From assembly GCA_001683735.1 (NCBI GenBank), contig LUGG01000002.1, forward strand, positions 682,001-746,000: 64,000 nucleotides of DNA, written 5' to 3'. A model generated the notes under the pieces. That model ran no database searches. It saw nothing but the letters and a program-made list of their open reading frames with translations, and was not told the origin of the DNA. The translations under genes and the position numbers were made by a program. Source of the stretch: Grifola frondosa. Lineage: Eukaryota > Basidiomycota > Agaricomycetes > Polyporales > Grifolaceae. Of this stretch, positions 35,601-47,495 are shown piece after piece; position 1 is the stretch's first letter; every line of letters starts with the position of its first letter.

Positions 35601-36830
35601 CCCTATAGATGGGCAGGAGAAGATCTGGTCCGAGTCGAATGTGTCTGAGGACTTCGACATGGCGCTGCGATTGCAGATGCGTGGCTACATAATTCGCTGG
35701 GCGACATACTCCAAGGGCGGGTTCAAGGAAGGCGTGTCGCTCACTGTCGATGATGAGCTCAATCGCTGGCAGAAGTACTCATACGGTGGGTTGGTTGGCT
35801 AGGTGGGAGTGTATGCATGCTGATGCGCCTTTTTACTTTCGTAGGATGTAGTGAAATGCTGTTCAACCCCATCGTGCAGTGGTGGCGCAAGGGGCCCATC
35901 GCCCACCAGATTCACCGGTTCTTATGGTCCAGCGCCCCGCTGCACTACAAGTTCTCGATGATGGCGTACATGTTTTCGTATTGTAAGTGCTGGTGTTTGT
36001 ATCGGTGCCGTCCCGTTGATCACGTGACATCTTATAGACGGTATCGCGGGCGGGGTCACGATTAGTCTCCTCAATTACATCTTGCTCGGCTTCGAGTTCC
36101 CCGTGGATGGGTTCTACAATCACAGTTTCGAGATTTGGCTGGCGACTACAGTCGTGTTTATCGGTTCTGGTAACGTCGGATACACGCTGTTGGAATATCG
36201 GCTTGGCGAGAAGAACCTGGTAAGTCCATTACGTATGGAGAGGTTCGGTGCAACGGAACTGATTTATGACCGTTCTAGCTGGCGTCGGTGATTCAGAACA
36301 TCATGTGGATTCCATTCTTGTGAGCGCTGCTTTCGCCGGCGTTGTTGAAATGCCGTTTAATTTACGTTGTCCTGTAACAGCTTCTTCTTCTTCGGCGGCC
36401 TGTCCATCCCTATCAGTCAAGCTATCCTGGCGCATCTCTTCTCGTACAACATCACATGGGGTGCGACGAAGAAAGAGGTGGAGCGGTCGAACTTCTTCAA
36501 GGAGGTGCCGAAGATCTTGAAGAGGCGCGTTTGCGTTCGCTGCGTGTCTCGTCTGGCTTGCTGACATGTATCTGATAGGTTCTGGTTTCCGCTTCTCGTG
36601 GCCACTGCCCTCATCCTCGCTATGATCATCCTGAGCACATCGCTGGTTCCTGTGCAATTGCGCATCGACGGCTCGGCCTGGGCTGTCATCTTCCCGTTGA
36701 GCATGGTTTGCGGCTGCCATATATTATTCCCCGTGCGTATCCGCGTCCCCCTCCATTTCGCGTTCATTATACTTACACGGGCTCCGCGCAGATTGTCCTC
36801 AACCCGTGGTTGATGATATTCTCGTATTAA
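32620..36830 (+). CDS. membrane family-2 glycosyltransferase, 5' part frame-broken
   Basis: A large multi-exon gene. It starts MDYDRYDAFLHHIFKQ; the C-terminal two-thirds (from about 33920) is intact. Visible features: a first membrane segment (FALVAVLPLLFCVSLFFSLQ), HVTIQMPVYKE and STIFINDDGL of the GT2 fold, DSD in LIVDSDTIVPED, SEDFD in WSESNVSEDFDMALRL, NRWQKY, and at least five further membrane segments up to the end (LNPWLMIFSY). The layout is that of processive chitin/cellulose/hyaluronan synthase-like enzymes, in a subfamily common in basidiomycetes; the polymer made is unknown. Single-base frame breaks occur near 32668, 32787, 32820 and 33427, and 33500-33900 is not resolved. Exon 1 ends at 32862 and exon 2 is 32987-33095. 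Confidence 0.85.
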
Positions 36831-37476
36831 AAGTGCCAACTTTCCATATCCAGCCTGTCCATATACCATCGATCCCCATACGATACCAGGACACGAACTT
36901 TATTCGCTGCCTCATATATTGAATTGTCATCACCACCTTCCCTAGTTCCGTCGTTCTTTGCTTGCCGAGATTGATTATACACGATGCTCTCCCCCTGCCA
37001 GTGTCTTCATGGACAGCGATTTCTATCAACTATACATGTGTATGCATCTGTTGTTTGTGCTTTGTCTGTAATTTTCCATGTTGTTGTTTTTTTTGCTACA
37101 TTTCATGATTACTGGAACATTTTGGCCCTACGAGGACACCTACTTACTGAACGTTGAACGCTTTAGCAACGATCCTGTTTGTCATGGACTTCATCTTTAG
37201 TGAATATGGGCGCAAGGGTTGACATACCAGGATAGGTGAATGCGCCTTCCACAATGGATGTATATTCAATCTTGAGCTTGAACGTTGAACGTGAACGCGT
37301 GAAGTTAACGTTTGAGCGCACATATTCCTTCCTCGCACAGCCACAGTGGTGACAGCCAGAGACGCGTAAAGTCACGCCTGTGTCACACCTCATTTGCAAG
37401 AGTGTGTGTCACGCGTATTTCGACCTCCAGCTCTCTTGGCTGCCACGGGCCTTCCTGCTGCTGAAGTCTCACCGCT
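36831..37476. other. intergenic
   Basis: Terminator of the glycosyltransferase and promoter of UBA2. AT-rich, with a run of T at about 37087. No gene seen. Confidence 0.6.
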
Positions 37477-40352
37477 ATGTCTCACGCGAACGCAAATTTG
37501 GGTGGAAGAAGTACCCACGCAAAGGCCATACTTGGCCCGGAGCTGTATACTCATCTATCAGAGACGAAGGTTCTCCTAGTGGGAGCGGGCGGGATTGGTT
37601 GTGAACTACGTGGGTCTCCTGCAATACTGTATGAGGTGGGAGTTGACATGCTCATCGTTGGTTTTTGTTTCGATGTTCTTCTGTGATATCTGTATCACCT
37701 CGTGTGATTTGCACACGCAGTGAAGAATATCGTACTGACGGGTTTCGGCCGCATTACCCTACTGGATCTGGACACCATCGACCTGTCAAATTTGAATCGG
37801 CAATTTCTCTTCAAGAAGAAGGATGTGAAGCAGAGTAAAGCGCTGGTGAGCCTACATCATTTTGGCGTGCTGTAGTGACTTTGGGTATATATCTGTGTTC
37901 TACCTGAAGCTGTGGTTGCCGTAGTACGGCCAAGGCATATTCACGTTGTACTGACAATTTCACCAGGTAGCTGCCAAGACGGCCTCTGCTTTTAATCCAA
38001 ACGTTCAGATCACGCCAATCCACGCCAATATCAAGGAGCCACAATTCGACATTGCATGGTTTAGACACTTCGATATCGTCCTGAATGCGCTTGATAATCT
38101 TGGTTGGTCTTTTCCGTTCACTGCAGTATGATCCTGGCCTACCGCCACATCGAGTCTTGCTTGGAGGTCGTCATCTCGATACTCGTGTGCCAATTTTACT
38201 GACTGTATGCATAGATGCGCGACGGCATGTGAACAAGATGTGCATGGCCGCAAACATCCCGCTCGTCGAGTCGGGGACGGCAGGATATTTGGGACAGGTG
38301 CAGCCCATTCTCAAGGTACGCAGTAGTTTTTACTTTGGTTCCCATTGGTGTTCAGGTGGAAATATGGCATCAAATCACCACGTTTGCATCGGACCGACTT
38401 TCTAGATCCGTGGTACTGACGCGATAATTTCTCATTAGGATCGTGCGGAATGCTTCGACTGTGTTCCGAAACCCACTCCCAAGTCGTTCCCCGTGTGCAC
38501 AATCCGTTCCACACCATCTCAACCAATCCACTGTATTGTCTGGGCGAAAAGTTATCTCTTACCGTAAGTATCCACGTCCATTATCCTGATTTTGCCAATT
38601 TCTCATTTGAAGCTAACCAATTCCCCTCTAGGCAGCTATTTGGCGAGGACGAAAATGCAGTCGGAGAACTGGATGAAGCCGAGAAACAGGGCGAAAACGG
38701 TAACTGTCATTCGCTTGCGATGAGTTGCTGGCCTGCCGGCAGGAACGAATCATGCTTAGCTCATTTGTCTCTTTGAGGTCCATGCTCACATGCGATTTGC
38801 ACATAGCGCAGGAAATTGCGACGCTGCGCAAGGAAGCACTAGCGTTTAAAGCTGTGCGCGCTGCCCTACGTACATCGCCACAGACTTCACAAGACTCCAC
38901 TGCTGCCAAAATTGTGTTTGATAAGGTGCATTGCATGTTTCCGGAATTATGTCGCATCGCTAATGTGCGTGCAGGTCTTCAACTCTGACATCCTCAACCT
39001 CCTTTCTATGGCTGACATGTGGCGCTCACGAGCGCCACCGACACCACTCGACTTCGAGGCCATCGAAAATGGCACCTTTGTACATAAGACACCTAATGGC
39101 ACTCGTACCAATGGTGCAATAGCTGGGTCATCTAACAGTACAGGGAACGGGCAAGTCCCGCGGACCACTAACAGCGGCAGTCCGGATAAAGTACTGGCTG
39201 GAACATCATCAGGTGCATCAAGCTCAAGTACACCTTCCGGATTAAAGGATCAGCGAGCATTGTCATTGCAGGATAACTTGGAGCTATTTGTTGCTAGGTT
39301 GGTGTTTTCGATCCTTTTTAATCAGTCGGTCTCTGACTCTTGATTGTACAGCACGCACAGGCTAGCTGCTCGTTTGCGTGCGGGCGAGGAAACCATTTCG
39401 TTCGATAAAGATGACGACGATACCCTAGACTTCGTCACCGCAGCTGCTAATCTCCGTTCAGCGGCATATGGCATCGCCGGCAAGAGCCGATGGGAGATCA
39501 AAGGTACGACGTTTTGAGTTTTCTTCGATCCACAACCTAACTATGGATGCGGTCTCGTAGAGATGGCTGGAAATATCATTCCTGCGATTGCTACCACGAA
39601 TGCCATCATCGCGGGCTTGATCGTTCTGCAAGCATTACATCTACTTCGCAAGTCCTATCAGTCATTGCGAAATGTACATGTACAATTCAAACCAACGATG
39701 CCTCTCAGTACCATCAATATGTGTCCTCCAAATCCGAACTGTGGTGTCTGCAGAGATACATATACTGAGATCCTCTGCGACCCGTCCAAGGTTACTCTTG
39801 GAGAGGTCGTAGACGGTATCCTGGGCGATGACGAAACTGGCGGCACAGGGAAGAGGGATGTGAGCGTATATGAGGACAAGCGAATACTGAGCGACCCAGA
39901 CTGGGACGACAATTACGAGCGGACGTTGGAGAGCTTGAACGTTACCCGAGGCAAGTTCTTGTCGATTGTAGATGACGAGGGAGAGTGGGGTACTATTCAA
40001 GTAGGAGTCGGCGTGTTGCCGTAAGTGTTCTGCAGCCTTTTCTCTCAGCTTCCTAATGCTCTGTTGTCCGTGCAGACCGAATCATGTGGAAGAGGATGGT
40101 ACTCTTATTTTGCCATTACCACGGCCAACGCCGCCCAAGAAAGCGAAGCCCGTTTTGGTTTCGGTTGAAGCGACAGCGTCCTTGAAACGACCAGCGCCAG
40201 ACGACTACATTCGACCATCCGCTAAGCGAATCAAGACAAATGGGACTATTTCAACTACCGTTGGGGCAAGCGAAGAAAAGAAGCTGCATGAGGATGGTCT
40301 CATCCTCCTCGACAGCAAGCAATTGGATGCTGATGTTATAGAGATCGATTAA
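37477..40352 (+). CDS. UBA2: SUMO-activating enzyme subunit 2
   Basis: Eleven exons ending at 37609, 37845, 38102, 38315, 38563, 38699, 38925, 39297, 39503, 40020 and 40352 (2019 nt, 672 aa, all phases match). The adenylation domain opens with GAGGIGC (residues 36-42), followed by [16 protein letters not shown]. The catalytic cysteine is C185 in [10 protein letters not shown]. Zinc ligands are C170 and C173 (CFDC) and C488 and C491 (CGVC). A Ser/Thr/Gly-rich insert occupies about residues 300-365. A ubiquitin-like domain and a C-terminal nuclear signal ([17 protein letters not shown]) complete it. With Aos1 it forms the E1 that passes SUMO to Ubc9. Convergent with MCM10, 138 bp apart. Confidence 0.97.
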
Positions 40353-40490
40353 TGTATGCTTTTTGCCATGTTACCTCGTCGTATCTTTATCTGCTGTCCC
40401 TCCATTACTTCTTGATCTTCAATACACTAGGCTATATGCAATCTGCTCGCTGTCTAATGTCCCAGCTTGATAAATACTTAGGTACCATTA

Positions 40491-43060
40491 TCAAGTGCAA
40501 GTGGAAGGTGCTACTTCAAGCTCACTGTCGCTTTCATCCAGGTCAACAGTTGCGCTACATGTTGTTTTCAAAAGTCCGACTGGCCTACCGAACACCGCTT
40601 TCTCTTCTTCTCCTAGCTCGTCCTCGTCTTCGCTATCAGGAAGATGGAGGGGGAATCTTCTTGTACAGAGTTATCGTCACGCATAGTCGATGTAGACGGC
40701 AGTTTGATGATATCCGGCATTCGAACGCAACTGTTTCTCTTGCCCGGTCTGGGACCAAGATCGATATCCCTCCTAGATGCTCGCAAAGCTGCGAGAGCGT
40801 CAAGCTACAACACATGATCAGCCACTTATGAAGCCAAACAGAACAGCACACACCTTGCTTCGCACTCCTGAGTCAATCGCCTTCCTCCCCTCCTTCCCGG
40901 TGGGGTCAAATCCCAGCTGTCTGATAAGGGTTGCCGAATATGCATTCCCCCGGGATGACTTCGTATTTTCCGGGTCGCTATCAGTAGCATAATCGGTGTC
41001 CGAATCCCGTTCTGGTGCTTCTTCGGCGGCCTGAGCTTTCTTCTTCCCTTTCGTGGCATCCTTTTGACTTTTCTCTTTTCCTGACTCTTCTTCCATCTTC
41101 CTATTGAACTCTCTGGCAGAGACGAGGGCCTTTGTCCCGGACCTGTCTCTTTTCAACAAACGCTGCAACGCTCGATCATTGTCCTTGCAGGACACCTTCC
41201 GAGCTGCCTTCGCTTGAGCGTCCCGCCCCATTGACTCTCCGATATACATTGATCTTAGGTCGGCAGCACCCGAGACGACATGTCCAGACACCACGTATGT
41301 TGCGCCACTGTTTTCGTGTTCCGGCTTGAGTCCCCATTGGCGGCCAGGATCGTACGCTAGCTTTTTCTTAGCAACAGTAGACATGCCTGACGTGCTATAG
41401 TAAAGTTCAATCCGATATAAGACTATCACACATATCAATACACTCACCCGACGGAGAACTCGGCCCTTGCTGCTCTCTTCTGCTGGACCGCATGTTGGAT
41501 GTGCCAGTCACAAACGTCGCTAACCCTCTTGTCGCACCAACCCCCACAAACAGTACCGTCTCGTTTAGTGACCATACACATCCCCAAGTCTCTCGACTGC
41601 CCGATAACAGCTATCGATGCCTCCGATTCTGGGGTGATAGCAAGAATGTTGTCGGTTGGATGGGGTGCGTCTCCCGAGCGCTGTACAAATGACTACATCA
41701 GCATTTGTGATTGATGTAATTCAGAGAGCCATACCTGAAACGGCTTAAGAATCCTAGGATTCAACAGCGCTACCACTGCGCCTTCTTTAAGCTTCGACAT
41801 TTTCTCGAATGCGCGCGGCTCCCTCCTCTGTAGATCTTGTCTTTCTTCCCATCCTCTCTCGTAACAAAATCACAGGAGTCGGATTCGAACAATAGCAGGG
41901 ACAGAAACGCGTCACCGCGAATCATAGCAGTTCCAGCATTGGCACTTGAGGAACGCGAGCGACAACCAAAGTCGATGAGCTTCAAATTGACATATCTCTT
42001 CCCGCTCGGCTTCGATGGCTCGACTTTAGGTTTACGTGGACGCTGGTATGGACGCGACGGGCCGGCCTTCGAGGTGCCATCCAGAGACGGTAGCTCATCC
42101 ATCTTGTCATCATCTTCCTCCTGCTGAATTTTGTCCTCACGACCAATGCCGACTGGAGCATGACTATACTTCAGCTTGCCTCGTTCGGCAATGACAGCGA
42201 TAGTGAGCCAATCTCCCGAGACCGGCACGTCATACCCCTGCTTGTTGGGAAGCAGGCGAATCACAGAGTACAGCTTGGATGGTGACAGGTAGTATCTTCC
42301 GCGTAGATAGTCTTCGAAATCATCGTAGGGTATCGCACGTGATCTAAAATAAGAAGACTGTTCCCTTCTGAAAGCACCGCACAGGCTGCAAACTACTCAC
42401 GAAAGGCGAATGCCCGAGTTCGGCTCTAGTTTCTCAAAGTGCGGGTCATCGAATGGAGCCTTGTGTTCCGTGGGGCCCAAGACCACATCCTCTACAAGAG
42501 CAAGTCGATCATCGCGAGGAGGTGCGCGGATATCACCACTTTCTTGGGCGTAAGTATCGTCCTGTTCACCTCCCAGGGGCGCCGCCTTCTCCATGAAGCC
42601 TGAGGACCGAGCGACAATGGGCATGAAGGAGTTACCACTTTTGTTCGCATGTGCACTGGCCAGTTTTTGAACGACTGTGGATGGCGGGAGGGGCTGAACA
42701 AATGGCTGAGCCGACGGAGGTGCTGTAGAGGTAGCGGTTTTCGGATGATAACCACTGGATTTGGACAGATTTCGCGGAGCACGGCCACGACCATCTCGGG
42801 AAATCTTTCTCTTCTCTTGTATCATTTGAAGTAAGATCCAATCATCAACATAACTCATGTTCGATGTACTCACTTGGTGATGGGGTTGCTGGTGCGAGCA
42901 GTGTAGATGATGACTTTTTCCTTTTCGGAGAGGTCAACAGCGCAGGTTTTTCCGAGATAATATCACCTTCGACGAGTTGAGCTTGTAGTAGAGCAATTTG
43001 TCGTCGGATTTCTGCATGTTTACGTTGTGCAGATTCTTTTCTATTGGACGACGACTCCAT
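40491..43060 (-). CDS. MCM10: DNA replication initiation factor Mcm10
   Basis: Six exons: 43060-42874, 42815-42401, 42343-41735, 41680-41448, 41394-40854 and 40804-40491. Together they are two bases short of frame; with two single-base breaks bridged the length would be 766 aa. An N-terminal coiled segment is followed by the OB-fold (YYLSPSKLYSVIRLLPNKQG, then YVNLKLIDFGCR), a zinc-finger segment (CMVTKRDGTVCGGWC, then CDWHIQH), a basic middle, and a C-terminal part (IDLGPRPGKR, then an acidic DSEDEDELGEEEK). Mcm10 activates the CMG helicase and binds DNA and polymerase alpha. The breaks lie near 41811-41817 (GCGCGC) and 40640-40653 (a five-G run). Since the gene is essential in yeasts, sequence error is likelier than decay. 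Confidence 0.93.
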
Positions 43061-43581
43061 AAGTCAATTTGTGGGAGAGATCTGCGAGGTCAAGGTATGT
43101 ATGTCGAGTGCGAAGAGTCGAATGACCTGTCTAGAACTTCTTCAAGGAGGCGTCGTCCGTGACTACGTAAGATACAGGAAATTGTCCAGTAGGTCGTTTA
43201 ATGTCACATATTAGATGACAATATCTCACCAATCTTTCTCGCAGATTCGTGTTGTTCGGGGGAAGCTCTATATAGAACTTGACGATAATGTTCGCGTGAG
43301 TTACTAGCCTGAATGGAGTCGTGGTGAGAATTCACGCCACAAACGCGCTGGACGCGTTCTTTGATCATGTTTGTTTGTTTCTCACGATGGACAATCTGAC
43401 ATTTTTGGACTAAGGAGGCTTCGTTTCGGACTCCGTCTCGGACAAGCAAATCTCATGTTGTCAATGGCCATGGACAGACATCCTGAGCTTCAACTTATTC
43501 CAACCGACCTTCGTCACTCTCCCACAAAGGTGACCCATGCCAGATTGGAGTATTCAATCGCTCACTCTGAACACTTTTAGC

Positions 43582-44361
43582 ATGGCTCAACTCATTCGCA
43601 GCGCCAAGTCTGGCAGCGACTGGACGAACAATGAGCTTAATGCGTACAACATCTCAGTCGTCTACCAAGATGCTGCCACCTTCTTCGAGACGCCGAACCT
43701 CCCACAGCCCACTATAAATCCCAATGTCCTCACCACTCTGGCTCCCGACGACGCAACCGATGATACCACTTACGAGCTCCTTCAGACCATGGATCTCGCT
43801 ACGACTCCTGCGCCAGCGGAGGAATCTGCTGTCGACGACTTTGCCGTGCTACTATTCCGTGCACTTGGCTACGCGCCGAGAGGCAGGATTTTAAGGACCA
43901 GGAAAAACCTGGCCCTCGTCATAAACGGCGAGAACAGGCGCGCTGAAACGGACGTGTGCCTGGTCGGCGAAGACAGAATAGTGCTGCTACTTGTCCAGGA
44001 AGACAAACGACACTTGGAAGATTCAGATCCCGAACCACAGCTCATTGCAGGAGCCATTGCTGCATTCACTGCGAACAATCGGTGGCGGCTGCAGACCCTG
44101 GGTCTATCTCCCCTTCCCTCCAAGCTCATGGCTGGAATCACTATGAAGGGTACCGCGCCAATTTTCTACAAAATCAACGTTACAGAGGAACTTGCGACCG
44201 CTGTAGGCGGTGGCGCTTTTCCGCAAACACCGACCATTGTCTATGCGCATGTTCCCGTTGTTCCGAGACCGAATCGTCGCTGGGCGGAAGGTATGAAGCC
44301 GCTGGATAATAGGCAAATTATCTTGTCTTGCTATGAGGCGTTTAAGAGATTTGTGCACTAG
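43582..44361 (+). CDS. Agaricomycete family of unknown function, PD-(D/E)XK-like
   Basis: A single-exon 259-aa protein. It starts LIRSAKSGSDWTNNELNAYN and belongs to a family that I know as widely expanded and unnamed in Agaricomycetes. The core reads AETDVCLVGEDRIVLLLVQE, then DK: Asp124, Glu140 and Lys142 sit on two adjacent predicted strands after a helix containing Glu81/Asp85. This is the D...ExK spacing of PD-(D/E)XK nuclease folds. A nuclease role is an inference from this motif only. No signal peptide or membrane segment. The gene is divergent from MCM10, about 520 bp away. Confidence 0.75.
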   Translation: MAQLIRSAKSGSDWTNNELNAYNISVVYQDAATFFETPNLPQPTINPNVLTTLAPDDATDDTTYELLQTMDLATTPAPAEESAVDDFAVLLFRALGYAPRGRILRTRKNLALVINGENRRAETDVCLVGEDRIVLLLVQEDKRHLEDSDPEPQLIAGAIAAFTANNRWRLQTLGLSPLPSKLMAGITMKGTAPIFYKINVTEELATAVGGGAFPQTPTIVYAHVPVVPRPNRRWAEGMKPLDNRQIILSCYEAFKRFVH

Positions 44362-45613
44362 TACGGTATGGTGGCTGATTTTGTCATGGGCGTCATGGAG
44401 GTCAGTGTTGATATATAATATCTAGCACTAGTCATAGAGACAAAATCCTGTCGACCTCACCAGAAATAATTATAAGAAACCAACGTGTGGCTCCGGAAGA
44501 ACGAAACTTAGTCTACTTCAAGATTTGGCATCGGAGTCTGCACGCACCATTGAGGAACTGTGTCAACGGACTGATGCAGCCAATTCGCAGGACGGCATAA
44601 CTTATGGTACGACTATTACTTCGAGACAACATAACGCATTCTGAATGAGAATACATTATGCAGTATATGAGCTGACTGCGGTGATGGATGGTAGTTCGGT
44701 GACATCTTTCACGGCCGGAGGCAACTTGGAGTTAAAAGTTCCTTCCATAAGGCTCCTCAAGGCTCGCAACTGCACGACCGTTGACCGTTGAACAATTTGG
44801 AGATTTTGGCTTCAAGCAGCATGATCTCATCCTTGTTGCCCAACAGCATCGGACGAGTGTCTGACAGTGAGCCTATAGTAAGTGGTAAGTACTTCAGCCT
44901 GTGCTCTCACAAATGCATACACTATTGATGGCAATGAAGTATGCTTTCTGTTGAACTGACTCATGCATATGTATTCACCTTGTCTGTTGACAATGACAGA
45001 CATTGTGGCTGCGTTCGGTGTGGCTACTAGCGGCGTGCCACATTGCTCTTCCGCTGACCGTTATGCCTATGTGGTCGATATGGTACCATACCCCAAGGTG
45101 TCAAAATATGATCTTTCGTGCCTTTATGTCATTTTGCGCTGACGATTGTCTGCGCCGAACGATGTGTGGTAGTGCCATGGACGTCGGCATCATATCAACC
45201 TTGGTTTGTCACATACTTTCTATTTGAATGGAGGGGATACCTTGCAAGAATATAACAATGCACGCATTGCTTCGAGTGGCTCGCAAAGCGTTCATTGTCT
45301 CGGAAGCATATCTTCAAAACCTTCTTCTCTCGCAGTAACTTCTTAGCCACCTTCCTCATCTTGTCACCTCGCATCTTTGAGATATCACATCACCTGGTAC
45401 GCCTTCCTCTGTCTACTCCTTCTGCTTTACAGATCATATTGCTCACATCTATCCGCTTGGCTTCAGGCCGCAAGAATAATAATGTCTAATAATAAACACC
45501 GGTCTACAAAACATTCCGAAGTGGCTGATTCCAGTCATTTTTTGAACCGGTGGGTCATCTGAAATGATTCTAACAATCATTGCAGGCTAATAAAGTGCTG
45601 TAGCGGCAGTCCT
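44362..45613. other. intergenic
   Basis: About 1.25 kb, AT-richer than its flanks, with only short unsupported open frames. No gene seen. Confidence 0.5.
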
Positions 45614-47027
45614 ATGGGCGATGCCGAGGATTCAGAGAGAGAGATGTCTCCTCATGTGTACGTGGAGATCCAAATTAGCCTTGAATCTTGTTTCACCTCT
45701 ATGTGCAGGCTTCGCACCGAATACGGTGCACATTCCGCCGAAATATTGCAGAGCCTTGACCCGTCAGATGACGAGGCTATGTCTGAGTACGTCATCTCCC
45801 CTTCGTGAATATACACCTCATATTGAGAGTCCACAGCGCCAGCTACAGTCATACGCGGTCGTGCAGCGGTCATCCAGAGCATGATGCATCCCCGGGACAA
45901 TATTCGACAGATGATGAAATAGAGTGCAGCGATGACGACGCTACGTCTATTTTATCCTTAAGGCGGACAGGGTCCCCTCGTCAACTCTCCCGATCGCGCA
46001 CTCTTGATGATATTTCATCTGCACTGGAAATAGATTCTCAACACGCTCCGAGTTTCTCTTCTTCCCGCTCCGGACGTTATGTACCTTCGTATGCCGAGGA
46101 GGGCCCTCTTCACCACACTACGACTTATGCGCAACCGCCTATGCGTAGAGCTCCAGTCTTCCATACCATGGTGCCTGCGATTTCCCAGTTTACGGCATCC
46201 TTTCTCCGCCCCACGGCTGTGGTATACATGTTTCCTGTAGCTCCGCCTCCATCCTCCGAGCATTTCGGGCATTCTATGCAAGCTATCAACCTAATGGTGC
46301 CAATCTGCGAGGTACAACTTCCGCCGCGTGTGCCCACCCGCATGCGCAATAGAGCGTCTCCCTACCCCCTAACCCAGTCCAAGCCCAAAAACTTGCAGCC
46401 GGAGTCGCGGGAACTGAGGAAGGAGCGGCCATCGAACGGAGAAGCGGTATATAAGGAGCATACACACAAATACCAAGCGAGCCCTGGAACATCCGTTCTC
46501 GCACCGCTTGAGATGGAGTACAAGCAAACGTTCCGATGCCTTATTGGCAATTGTTCCACCACTTTCGCTCCCATAGCCAAGGTTGTTCAGCAGCATATCA
46601 GGACTGGACACACTGAGCTTCCCGCCGTCAAGGGATACGACGACAGAGCCAAGAAAGTGTCCTGCCCATGGAAAGTCGGCGAGATTCTGTGTGGAACGGA
46701 TATCGAGACGAATAATCTGGGGAGGCACATTGTCACTAAACACCTGGGGTTGAAACCGTTCTCTTGTCCCAATTGCAGTCGCAGCTGCGCTCGCAGAGAT
46801 GCGGCTCTCAGGCACATCAAGCTGGTCCATTGCAAGCATGTGGACCAGTCCTCGAAGAGCGTGGATGGTGTGGACCAGTAAGTACCTTCAGCTTGGTTTG
46901 CATTCAAGTCGGTCACTGACGGTTCTTGACTACCAGAGGCTCCAAGTCAAGTGATCGTCCCCACAAGGACGACCGCGGATATAATGAGATGCATGCATCG
47001 CGCAGCCGCGAAGACCATGAATACTGA
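45614..47027 (+). CDS. triple zinc-finger protein E
   Basis: Exons 45614-45657, 45709-45786, 45837-46877 and 46937-47027 (1254 nt, 417 aa). The acidic start (MGDAEDSEREMSPHV) is followed by a long disordered Ser/Pro-rich region. Three fingers lie at about residues 276-390: C-X4-C-X13-H-X4-H (FRCLIGNC), C-X8-C-X11-H-X4-H (SCPWKVGEILCG, then NNLGRHIVTKH) and C-X2-C-X12-H-X4-H (SCPNCSRSCARRDAALRH). The tail is short, polar and Arg/Asp/Glu-rich. Same order and spacing as genes B, C, D and F. It lies tandem with gene F, 468 bp apart, so the two may be a local duplication that has since diverged. Confidence 0.87.
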
Positions 47028-47495
47028 GAAGTTTGCATCTCCACTGTGTCTTGTTTACCTCGATTACGTTTCCAGTTAAGTAGTCTTTCATCTATTCCGC
47101 ATTTGAGCCGTTGTTGTTCGCCATGTAACGTATGTGAACCACGAGCATAATGTCGCTCTAGTCTGTGCCAGTTAACAAGGACTTTCGATTCGATCCCTGC
47201 TTTGTGATTGGAACTGGTCGCATCACTACTTTGTCATGCTCATCAGATACACCGAGTGGCACACTACTAGTACAAGGGCCTTGTCCACCTGTGGCCCTGA
47301 TACGCTGGTTTTGTGTGGCTTTTGGATGATTAGTTCGGATCATAACATTTACGTATGATGCCCCCTTTTCACTTCTCCGTCGACATTCATTTATGGCTGC
47401 CCTGGGTGGTATCACATATGAGTCAACCCAAGTAGGTCTCCTGTGGAAATCTCATATTCTGCCCCATACCCGTTCTTTATTCACGACAATCAACG

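Noticed and set aside
41870..41900. tRNA B-box-like sequence (GTTCGAATCC on the minus strand)
   Set aside because: It lies in the MCM10 OB-fold exon and no cloverleaf can be formed around it.
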